From Takakia lepidozioides (Eukaryota; Streptophyta; Takakiopsida; Takakiales; Takakiaceae), in the NCBI GenBank assembly GCA_030704615.1, contig CM060733.1:8058001-8122000 (forward strand): DNA of 64,000 bases. Direction: 5' to 3'. Made by a program: the position numbers and the translations under genes. Below, piece by piece: positions 54,880 to 64,000 of the stretch; position 1 is the first letter of the stretch, and every line of letters starts with the position of its first letter. Below the pieces are notes generated by a model. That model had not been told where the DNA came from. It saw nothing but the letters and a program-made list of their open reading frames with translations, and searched no databases.

Positions 54880-55545
54880 AATGATAGATGATGATATATC
54901 TAACATTTTTAGTAAAGGGTATTACCCCAAACATCAAAGATAATTTTTACTACAAATTTTAGTCTTTAATTTAAATAACATTTGATATATCAAAAATTAA
55001 TTTAAACGGATAATTTCAACGGATTTTTCCATCTGACACCTGGCGCACCTTCCCTACGTCATTTACACCTCTTTAGAAAAGGTAAAACCCCAAAATCCCC
55101 TTATTTGAAAAAATATGGACAAATGAAAATTAAGCTACTTTTTACCTATAAATTAGTCCATAGCTCTTTATCTTTTATGTTTTTTTTTTCCATATGAAAG
55201 TGGATTTGGGGAGTATTCAAAAAGTGCGCCTCTAAACCGTTTTCCATTGTGCATTTTCACAAGTATACATTATGTTTATTTAGTCCATAAGTTTGTATGC
55301 TGTAACACTTACAGTCCACAGTTACAACTTTAAAAGTCCATAGCTCTTCACTACAAAAACTTTTTGGGAATCTAAAAATTGGTATATCTTCCCATTGTAG
55401 ATAAGAACCTCGCAACATAGAAATTGCAATGAAATTATCGAATTAACATCAAATTAATTTTAATTTAATTATCGAATTTTTATAGGTGACACTATCAAGG
55501 GGGGTCACTGCAAAAACTGCACAGTTACGCAGTTTTGGTCCACCT
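54880..55545. repeat. AT-rich direct repeat, copy 1
   Basis: Starts near ACATTTTTAGTAAAGGGTAT and ends with GGGGGGTCACTGCAAAAACT and TTACGCAGTTTTGGTCCACC. The same start and end phrases, diverged, appear in the same order at about 57,440-57,765. The distance between start and end phrases differs, so there are internal insertions or deletions. Confidence 0.55.
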
Positions 55546-55599
55546 TAGCCTACAAACACCCTCCACTGACCAAAAGTACTTGAAATTCCAAATCTCCCA

Positions 55600-55810
55600 C
55601 GTGAAGGGCCAATCATTGCTCCAGGAAAGCCCACTTTGCTACTTTTTGTGAATTTTCAGTGACCAAAAGTACTTGGAATTCCACATCTCCCTCACCGTTT
55701 GTCCAAAAATCATGAGACCAAGCCGGTGCACCCCTCCTCACCGAGAGCTTTCCAACGGCACCAAGCACCCACGCTGGGCCCCGCGGTTTGGGAGATCTCA
55801 ACGATGCTAC
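55600..55810. repeat. Partial copy of the 53,779 repeat
   Basis: Has AAAGTACTTGGAATTCCACA, AAGCCGGTGCACCCCTCC and GCTTTCCAACGGCACCAAGC, matching the second half of the 53,779 repeat in the same order. Confidence 0.7.
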
Positions 55811-56277
55811 AAAACAAAACAAACGTCTTGATTCATCTATTGATTGAATCAAACCATTTTTATTGCAGCTCTAAATCTCCATTTGTATGTTTTCCCACAC
55901 ATGATTTAAAGTACCATAAACCAAACCAAATTACAAATGTTTTTGAAAAGTAGAGTAACACTTATCAATCTGAAGTAAAAGTGACTATATGTAGTTATTA
56001 GTTCCTACCACTAGAAGCTCCAAATTATTCTTTAGACTTCATAACCTCTACAAAGAGGGCAGCCATCTACAGTTGTTTTTACACTATCATCTCTTTCTTT
56101 GTCTGTTTACTCTGAAGCATCTGAGTTGTGAGTCTCTCAGTAGTCATTTCTATCTTCAGCTTCTCTATTTCTTTCACACCATCGCCGAAGTCTCTGATGA
56201 CATTTGCAATTGTAGAGGATTCTACAAACAAATGCCTCTTCTTTTTCTCTGTTTTCACATCGGGCTTTCGCTGCATA

Positions 56278-57124
56278 CACTACAACAGATCGCGGTAGTT
56301 ATGACTGCCAAACCGTGGTAGTCATGGTTTTCATGACTTTGACCATGACTGCACCATGTTTTTATATGAAATTGACCTCCCGCAGTCGTTCATACGACTG
56401 TAGTCATATGAACGACTATATAAATAGTTGTATGTATGACTACATGGCTTCGGAATGGGCGGAAGGCTGGTCAACGGCAATTGACCATATTTAACTCATC
56501 ATTCATAGTCATTTCCATGACTACAGTGTATATGGATGAGGTTACATAGTCATGATGACTACTGGGGATTTTGTAATTTGGTATGTATAATACAATTAAA
56601 ACACCATATAATTATATGAATGACTACTGGGTGTATTGGTTAATAGGTAGTGAACTATAACTCTTATAGTAAAGAGTTTGCAGGTTCAAACTTCTCTAAG
56701 TACAATCAAATGGATAAGATGGCCCTAGGGTTAGTAAGCGAGCTAGAGATAACACGTGGTACCCTAGATGGACTGCCACGTGGTTTTTTCATTATTATGA
56801 AATGCATTATGTCACGTGGCACAATGCGTGCGACGCGGCGTTTGACATATGTTTTTATTTTTTCAGTTTTTTTAATTTAATTTAATTTTTTTAATTAATT
56901 GCGCCTCGCCACGTGGCACGGCAGCGGCGACTGTAGTATGGTATATATGACTGCAGTGAGAGATATCACTTGGTTCATATGACTGTAGTCATCCGGACCG
57001 TACCATCCTGTACTCATTGTATTGACTTGGTTTTCACGACTTACAGTCATAGAAGTCATATGTACCGTTTATGACTGCAAAATAGTCATATATACAGTCA
57101 TAAATATCGCGATCTGTTGTAGTG
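56278..57124. mobile_element. Non-autonomous CACTA element, 847 bp, with target duplication
   Basis: Ends CACTACAACAGATCGCGG (left) and its near-perfect reverse complement ending CGCGATCTGTTGTAGTG (right). Directly outside, ATA (56275-56277) and ATA (57125-57127) form the 3-bp target duplication expected for CACTA transposons. The interior carries many GTAGTCATATGA-type units in both orientations, as expected for subterminal transposase sites. No transposase ORF. A tRNA-like segment lies inside. Confidence 0.9.
56630..56700 (+). repeat. tRNA-like (box A/box B) segment inside the CACTA element
   Basis: TGGTTAATAGG (56637-56647) resembles box A and GGTTCAAAC (56683-56691) fits box B, with tRNA-like spacing. 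The acceptor stem is not convincing, so a SINE or decayed tRNA is more likely than a working tRNA. Confidence 0.45.
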
Positions 57125-57404
57125 ATACTTACAGTAAGCTTAATTGCAAGCTTTGGTCCTTGGTGAATTAGCCGAAACAGACTGCTCAGGTATAACACCA
57201 TCAATACAAAAAACAAGAGTTATGTGTCATCGGTACATCTTCCTACTGAGTGCGTAGAACAACATCCTCATGATCATCACTTGTTTCTACAACCTCACTA
57301 TGAGTAGAACGAACTCTTGAGCGACAACGGGCAGTTGCACGAATGGGTGGACAAAAAACGGTAGATGTTGAGTCCATGGAAATCCATGGTTTTTTTTTTT
57401 GAGC

Positions 57405-57770
57405 TAATTATTTTAGTTTATTTTAATAACATCGATAGTAATATACCTGACATTTTTAGTAAAGAGTCATCTTCCAAATATTGAAGACATTGTTTACTAG
57501 ATATTTTAATCTGACTTCAAAATTTAAAGTTTACAACCACTTGTCCATATACCACCTTACCATCATAGATTATAGGTTTGTAGGTCTTTTGATAGGATTT
57601 GTTTTGCAATCTAACAGTTGGTACACATACCTATTGTAGTTAGAAACCCTACCCCATATAAATTTAGATGAAATATTGAGTTGTTGGACAAATATGGGTA
57701 AAATCATGGAGGGAGGTCACTGCAGAAACTGCATGTTACGCAGTTTTTGGTCCACCCATTTGTGCATTTA
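57405..57770. repeat. AT-rich direct repeat, copy 2
   Basis: Diverged partner of 54,880-55,545: ACATTTTTAGTAAAGAGTCA near its start, then GGGAGGTCACTGCAGAAACT and TTACGCAGTTTTTGGTCCAC at its end. Confidence 0.55.
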
Positions 57771-60700
57771 TCCCAACATGTCAATGTACACCATTAATTT
57801 TTGAGGTTCATCCTAAAATATTGTCAAATCTATCAAACCAAGACCATTAATTTGATTTTGTCTCTCCATTGCTTCGAGGTCCGTTGCACATGACATGCAA
57901 AATTTAGATTCAACAACTTAAAAAACTCTTTCCAATTCACATCTCTCATGTGTCTTCAAGTAATGTACTCCCAATGTTCCTCCTCCCACAAATCTAATAA
58001 AAACTCAATGCAGGGATTTGTCTACAGTCTCCTACCATTTCCCTAAGCTGCCAGAATTATCTGCACATGATTTGGAGGAGCTTGGACTTCTTGCAAATGG
58101 TTTGGAGGAGCTTGAAGAGTTTACATATTATTGTGTACACCTTGATGAGAGGCAGAAGAAGACCCTTCAACTTCCTCCAAAAGATAATCAAAGAAAGAAC
58201 TGGGAAGAGAATCTTCCATAGTGCTCTAATGTAGACAAAACACTTAAAAAAATTAAAACCCTAACAAGTATGGTACAGGGAATCACGTAGCAAGTCTTGC
58301 GCAAGTCGCTACAGTGCGTGCGAGACGACCCAGCTATGTTTATTATTCTGTAAAATTAGATTTTTACCATGCTAGGTGCAAAAAATCACTCTACCTACGG
58401 CAAAGCGAATTTGTGGGGCGAAGCGATTCCGGGGTTCGTTTCTCGACGATCGCCCCGAGCACTAGCATAGCGAATTTGCCCATGACAAACCAAAATTCGC
58501 CAATTTCCTTGCTCATGTGTGCGGCCCTAGCATTCCCTATCATTAAAATATTATGTTGACTATCGTGTTGAGCGTTCCTAGATGTGAGGGCATTGGGCCG
58601 AGGCCAGTAGCGCCCGTCTTAGTGTCCATGAACGCCCCCACACGAGAGGCCTTCTCCTGCATAAAGCACATGAAAAGATTTGTTTCCGATTTATGAACTC
58701 TGTCTCATTAGCGCCATTTTTTTATTTTATTTTTTATTTTTTCAAAATTTACAGAACAGGGACAGAGGCTGTTGGATAGAGGCTGTTTGGATATTGTGGG
58801 GAATTGTTTTTTTAAACTTCTGAAAGAAATACTGAAAAGTTATGGTACTATTAACCACCGGTGCCTAATGCCATCCCTCGCCAATCGGGCCATTCTGCTA
58901 TGGGAGAAATCTCTTGGAGTGCTATATACATATATATATTCAACAAGATGTACGCCTAATGGATCTTATTTATTTACAAAAAAGGAAAATAGCGGAAATT
59001 CCTATGAATGTTACCCCAATTAAAGCATATCTATATAAAGCTTCATCATGTCCATGAGAGCACGCCTGGACGAACCTTCTTATACTTATAGACATACTCT
59101 TGGCCTGGAGTGGAGGAATATCGAAGGATCTACCACGATGTTCTCTACACTTTACATGCTTCTCTGATCAATCGCTCCGATGGTTTCATTTGCAGCGGAT
59201 CGTATTCCGAAGGAATGGGGAGCTGTCCAACTTTCGCAACTTACCAGTCTGTAACATGACGTAGGCCTTCCGGACTAGCATAATCGTCACTCCGAATGAT
59301 CCTTGAGCAATTTTCTTTGTGGTTGTCTGCACGGTTGGAAGATACAGTTCATGATGCAGACGCCAGCCTTCTACGAGATTTTCCACCTTCAATTGGGATC
59401 ATAAGTAATCTACGGTAGTCTGTGTCCGTTTGGTTGTGGAGTTATGAGACAGATCGATTTGCAACTTCGTGGAGAACAGGAGCAGCGCAACGAAACCAAT
59501 GATATGAAAAGCTGACTTTGCATGATTGAAGCGCAACGTTAGCATCTAGGCTGGCGTCATAAATGCGTGGTGTGGAGTAGGTTGATTACACAACTTTAAA
59601 TTCTAATGTTTCCTTCGGATTCATTCATTCCCGAATACTAGAGCTTTGTGATCCCCGCAAATGTGTACAAATCAGAGTGATTGAAAAAGCCAATTCCCAC
59701 GCCAGTAAACAAAAGCAAATAGAGCTCAGAAGGGACGGGCATAGGTTAGTAGAGATGGGTCCCAGTAAATGTGTCTGTATATTTGGAAAGCGGGATGGCA
59801 CGTTTGTGTCACGCACTGGGCTTCGTGGCAGGAAGGCTGCGTGGGGGATATGGAATTCCTCACGACCGCCTTCATCTTCTATCCGAGCCTGGATCTGCGA
59901 GGAGTTTGGAATTTGGACCTTTACAAACGCCTGCACAAATGCCATAAAAAGGTCTGTCTGCTACCGGTTGATGTGGGTTTCACCTGGCAGCTTGTGTCTG
60001 CCTACTGCCCCTTACGGTTGGACTCTCAGACACTACCCAGGTTCAATGTCTCTCTATCCTGCTAGATATAATACTCTCCCAATTCGTAGGTTCTTGTCCA
60101 GCGCTGTGTCTGTCTGCTTTTGGAGGGCTGCGACTATGACAGTTTGTGTCGAATAGAAACAGACCTATAGAGAGAAACACACGTACACCCTCTCCTTGGG
60201 GCCTAACTTCAACTTCTAGAGAGGGACGCAATATTATTCGGGGCCGGTACACAGTTAGTGGGGAAGGGCATGATATCTCTACATGTCCAGAGGCTGTTGA
60301 GATTGGAATGCGTACAGGTTAGTGGGAAAGACCTGTACTTGTTCCAGCTAAAAGTGTGTGGAAATCTCGACTCGAGCTCATTCTGAGAACAGCGCATCAT
60401 AACCGCGGGGTTCGAATTGTTCACCCAGAGCTGATCTCGTGTATGTTTGACTGAGGGTTGAACTACAAATGCGTGCAATTCAACATTGATCACAACAGTT
60501 GAGCTAATTCTGGGGAAGATAGACCTTTCACAGAGTAGCCCTGGATCGCAGAGTTGGAGTGCGGTGAACCAGAGGCAGTAGATATACTAGAACTTACAGG
60601 TGGCTTAGGGATAATATTGAATGCAGCTGGTCACTCAATCTCAACTCAATACCGGTGTCTAGAGTTAACATGATCATGATCTTCCACGTGTTTTCATGAC

Positions 60701-60786
60701 GCGATATAGCCCGCACCTGATCCTTCTTTAAATTTTCAAATTAGTTCACGAAGTTCCTTTCTTTCTGTCTTTGCTGCAAGGTCGTG
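57771..60786. other. Upstream region of the fucosyltransferase, no gene recognised
   Basis: About 3 kb with short frames only. The longest, at 59,677-60,156 (plus), lacks any domain and is rich in Arg, Ser and Trp as chance frames often are. It should include the promoter and 5' UTR of the gene at 60,787. Confidence 0.5.
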
Positions 60787-62661
60787 ATGGAAAACCATAA
60801 ATTCAAGTACCGTCGCCACTTAGAATCGGTGTTGTCGTGGAGAAAACGCTTTGAAGCTCTGGTAGCCTGGAGGGTTGCATGCTGTATGATCACATTTCTA
60901 TTACTTTTTGGACTTACCAGGATCTTGTCACCTTCAAATTCTTATGAGTTGTCGGAACAGTCACATGGTTCTAGGGATAGAAGGTTTGTAGATAATTCAA
61001 TGAAGCAGAACCTACCCATGGAAAAATCAGTAGCGCCATTACCCTTAGAAGTATCCACCCTCATTGAAGCAATTAGAGAGGCCACAAAGGTTGCTGAAGC
61101 AGCCCGTAGTAGAAAGAAAAACCCAAAACCCTTCAAGTTTTCTGATAAAGAGAGAAGGAAATGGCACCAAGCGAATCCTTGCAACAGCCGCACTGAGCTC
61201 CGCCCTATGTACGCCCAACAACGGCATACCGACCTTTTGAGTTCTAACCCTTACTGGGATGCAGTCCTGGGAGAGTATGCCAAGCTTCATCGGACATGCA
61301 TGCAAAATGTTGGAAATGACATCGTTGCCTATATTCTCAGTAAAAACAGCAGCAGCGGGTGCAAATTTGTCATCGGTGACAATGAAAAAGGGACCGGATT
61401 GGGCAACAAGGTTCTATCTGCAGTCTCATCTTTGGTGTATGCGGTTCTTACTCAACGAGTTTTGCTCATTCCTGAATCAACATCAATCCCCGGTATAATG
61501 TGTGAGCCCTTTGAAGGATCGTCTTGGAAGGTAATTACTGATGGAGTTGTCACTCCTGCAAAACATCACCCAGCGGCATGGAACCATGTGCGGGATGTAT
61601 ATAAAGCGGTCGATGCGACAAAACGGGGTTGGAAGAATGTGAGTTCAATTTATGCGGCGAGAGCAATTGAGGACTGGGAGTGCCAGCCTGAGAAGAGGTT
61701 CTTCTGTGAGACTGAGCAGGAATTCTATACCCAAGTGACATGGGTCTACTTCAGTGAATGTCTCTACTTCCTTCCTAAGCTTTTTGCAGTCCCCAGGTTT
61801 CGGCAAGTGTTAGAGGCACTGTTCCCACTCAGAATGGCTCTTCCTCACTTGTTGCGGTCGACGATGCTTCCCTCAGATCCTGTATGGCTCCGCGTCAAGC
61901 AGGTGAACAATGTTTATTTGAAGCATGCAGATCACCGAATTGGAATTCAGCCACGTTATTTCTCCGGTAAGAAGGAGTTCCAGCAGCTGCATGTTCTATT
62001 CAATGCTGCCATTGCAAAGTGTGTTGTGGACAATGGCCTTCTCCCGAACACAAGTCTAACTAGCAATATTACCATGAATGTTGGCCCCGAGTCGGGAAAG
62101 CAGGTCGATGGGCTATCTCAAGGAACCTCGTCGGAATCACCACGTGGGGAAGTTTTCAGTGTGTTCATCACATCTCTGTATCTAGATTTGCGAGACCATC
62201 TTACAGAGATCTACGTGAGGAATCCTGCACCGACAGGCGATGCTGTCGGCATTATCCAGCTCACACATGAGGGCCAGCAGCAGTTTGGTGTGGAAGTAGA
62301 TACGCAGGCTCTCACGGAGGTGATTGCGCTCAGTTTGTCGGACGATCTCCTTGTGACACCCCAGTCCACCTTTGGGGCCTTAGCTCAGGGATATGGAGCT
62401 CTCACCCCCTGGTTTATAGACATCCGAGGCGACACTGACACTGGATGTGTGAGAGGGCAGACTGTTGATGCCTGCTACCAGATTCCCAATGATAAACACT
62501 ATGTGTGTCCTCATGATCCAGATCTAGACGGAAAAACAATTGCAGATGTGGTGCCCTACATCAAAGATTGCCACCTTATTGAGAAACCTTTCACACCTGT
62601 TCACGGTGCTGGTCTGGGGTTTCAGCTCATCACCAGCAGCAGGAAGGAGAGTAGTGATTAG
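60787..62661 (+). CDS. GT37-family alpha-1,2-fucosyltransferase (FUT1-like)
   Basis: Single-exon ORF of 624 residues from the ATG at 60,787. It is a type II membrane protein: short basic N-terminus, membrane anchor at about residues 35-50 (CCMITFLLLFGLTRIL), stem, then a lumenal catalytic domain. Family motifs are NPYWDAVLGEYAKLHRTC, FVIGDNEKGTGLGNKVLSAV, VLTQRVLLIPE, MCEPFEGSSWKV, VFITSLYLDLRDHLTEIY, IQLTHEGQQQFG, TPQSTFGALAQGYGALTPWF and PVHGAGLGFQL. This is the plant fucosyltransferase 1 family, Golgi enzymes that move fucose from GDP-fucose to xyloglucan or arabinogalactan side chains. The acceptor cannot be told from sequence. An acidic Ser/Gly-rich insertion lies around residues 430-455. 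Intact. Confidence 0.94.
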   Translation: MENHKFKYRRHLESVLSWRKRFEALVAWRVACCMITFLLLFGLTRILSPSNSYELSEQSHGSRDRRFVDNSMKQNLPMEKSVAPLPLEVSTLIEAIREATKVAEAARSRKKNPKPFKFSDKERRKWHQANPCNSRTELRPMYAQQRHTDLLSSNPYWDAVLGEYAKLHRTCMQNVGNDIVAYILSKNSSSGCKFVIGDNEKGTGLGNKVLSAVSSLVYAVLTQRVLLIPESTSIPGIMCEPFEGSSWKVITDGVVTPAKHHPAAWNHVRDVYKAVDATKRGWKNVSSIYAARAIEDWECQPEKRFFCETEQEFYTQVTWVYFSECLYFLPKLFAVPRFRQVLEALFPLRMALPHLLRSTMLPSDPVWLRVKQVNNVYLKHADHRIGIQPRYFSGKKEFQQLHVLFNAAIAKCVVDNGLLPNTSLTSNITMNVGPESGKQVDGLSQGTSSESPRGEVFSVFITSLYLDLRDHLTEIYVRNPAPTGDAVGIIQLTHEGQQQFGVEVDTQALTEVIALSLSDDLLVTPQSTFGALAQGYGALTPWFIDIRGDTDTGCVRGQTVDACYQIPNDKHYVCPHDPDLDGKTIADVVPYIKDCHLIEKPFTPVHGAGLGFQLITSSRKESSD

Positions 62662-64000
62662 TGCTTAATTTTGTGATTCTAGTACTTACTAGATTATGAA
62701 GTCTTTGTAGAATTGGGTTTGTGCCTTAAGAATTGAGGTCAACTGCTCATAAGTCCCTCGGAATACTCTAAAGTTACGTTTGTTCAGAATTATTCATATT
62801 GATCTTCCCATAGGTGCTCAAATGGTAGCCTTTAATTTAGAAACAGAATTTGACCCACGTCCGAGAGATCGATGGGAAAATTTATCAAGGGAAACAGAAA
62901 AATATCATGATATACATGCGACACCTAGATCCTTCTCTCTTCTCCACCAACTCAGGAGCCTATCTTGCTTCTGTTGTTCTTGCCGAGCATGCCAACAGGG
63001 CGCAGGCCCCACATAGAATAGTACCTCAGGCTGCTCTTTTGGAAGGGGCAACTTTAAAAAGTCGATTTTGTCTACACGATGTATGGTTTGATCAGGTCAC
63101 TGCGAGCTTTACCATTCTTGTATACCGTACACTTGTACACCAAGTTCAAGTGATCATGCATAAGTTAAGGAGATCCAGGAATATCTTAAAGGACGGGCCC
63201 ACCTCGCGATAGGAAGTTTGCGTGACTCAGAGCATCCTTGTCAAGGTCGTCCCTACAAAGTGATTGCTAAGTGCTCTCCTCTTGTTATCTTTCTCTCCAA
63301 ATGGTGGACTGTGGAAAATAGAGTAGCGAAGAGCCGCGATAACAGTATGGCCGCATCTAACGGTTAGTATAGATGAAGTAGATCCTGATCATATGGCGTG
63401 CCAACAGGCAGACGTGAGAACGAAGCATAGAACAAGGAGAAGCGAGCCTGAGTTCTCCTACAAGACAATACAGAATTACGTAGACACCCCCATTGATGTC
63501 AGATCCTTTTAAATCCACTTCCTTCACTGAAATGGTAGGTACCGTCCCTGGACAAATTTTTGCGCCTAATAATAAATTCAATCAATCAGCAAATTAGGCA
63601 CGTTTTGAAAACGATTTCTCACATTAGGCATCTTCATGCTATAATGTTTTAGAATTAGGCACATGAGGAGAAAACATTTATTTTCTTAAGAATAAAATTA
63701 CAAAATAGACACCCAATGCCCATGGGCCCTTCCAGGCTCCAGCTACCTTTCATTTCCTTTGAAACCCTAATATGATGACATTGTGGAGTCCATGCAAGGG
63801 CCTTTCGAAGTTACATGGAGCTCTCGCAAATAGATTGCGATTTGTAGGAAGTTATTTCCGCACGCATATATTTGTATTGATTTTTGTTCAATGAAATTTT
63901 GATCTTATTACAAACAACATGAGAAGAGGCTTGCAAATTTATTGCTGGAATTTTTGGGCATTAGGCACTTTGGTCCCATAGTTTCGGAACAATTATGCCA
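62662..64000. other. Downstream region, no gene recognised
   Basis: 3' flank of the fucosyltransferase. Short frames at 62,850-63,212 (plus) and 63,357-63,581 (minus) have no recognisable domain. The phrase ATTAGGCA recurs four times between 63,590 and 63,970 without a fixed period. Confidence 0.5.

Noticed and set aside
59677-60156. 159-codon plus-strand frame upstream of the fucosyltransferase
   Set aside because: No recognisable domain and no splice link to the gene at 60,787; probably chance.
63590-63970. Recurring ATTAGGCA as possible telomere-like repeat
   Set aside because: Only four copies, not tandem, and not the plant telomere unit TTTAGGG.

Overview
This is nuclear DNA of a land plant. 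The genes have many short exons with GT-AG introns, long repeat-filled introns, plant-only families (CRINKLY4-type receptor kinase, class III serine carboxypeptidase, PHYLLO, GT37 fucosyltransferase, F-box/kelch) and decayed plant transposons (CACTA, hAT, non-LTR, SINE). I cannot name the species. A PHYLLO gene that still carries a full isochorismate-synthase module suggests a lineage outside the flowering plants (bryophyte, lycophyte, fern or other non-angiosperm), but that is inference.

Layout, genic half (1-34,000): an intronless CRINKLY4-like receptor kinase (286-2,640 +); a nine-exon SCPL48/49-type serine carboxypeptidase (8,544 to 4,196 -); a small four-exon LYR-motif gene (9,791-11,297 +); then one very large gene, PHYLLO (34,000 to 11,886 -), spanning 22 kb. 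PHYLLO fuses menF, menD, menC and menH, which carry out consecutive steps from chorismate to o-succinylbenzoate in phylloquinone (vitamin K1) synthesis. I traced 33 exons with matching phases; one linker exon between the menD and menC parts is unresolved. Its introns hold many copies of a non-LTR element with a (TTTCA)n tail and of a second dispersed family. A truncated copy of the PHYLLO 3' end lies just upstream of the LYR gene.

Layout, repeat-rich half (34,000-60,700): a frame-broken, cysteine-rich, secreted-protein-like ORF cluster (35.8-37.7 kb); an F-box/kelch pseudogene with a TATA box still in front; a 686-bp hAT element with a perfect 8-bp target duplication and a tRNA-derived SINE inside; several tandem arrays; a CACTA end and a frameshifted tnp2-type transposase (42.8-45.8 kb); a non-LTR endonuclease fragment; a transposon-type gene fused in frame to an FCP1-like HAD phosphatase domain (47.9-51.9 kb); a diverged minisatellite-like array (53-54.6 kb); and an 847-bp non-autonomous CACTA element with a 3-bp target duplication (56,278-57,124).

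The window ends with an intact single-exon GT37 fucosyltransferase (60,787-62,661 +) and about 1.3 kb with no recognisable gene. The most notable result is the undivided four-enzyme PHYLLO gene with an apparently complete menF module; second is the transposon-HAD phosphatase fusion. All calls come from reading the sequence by eye; no database search was run.
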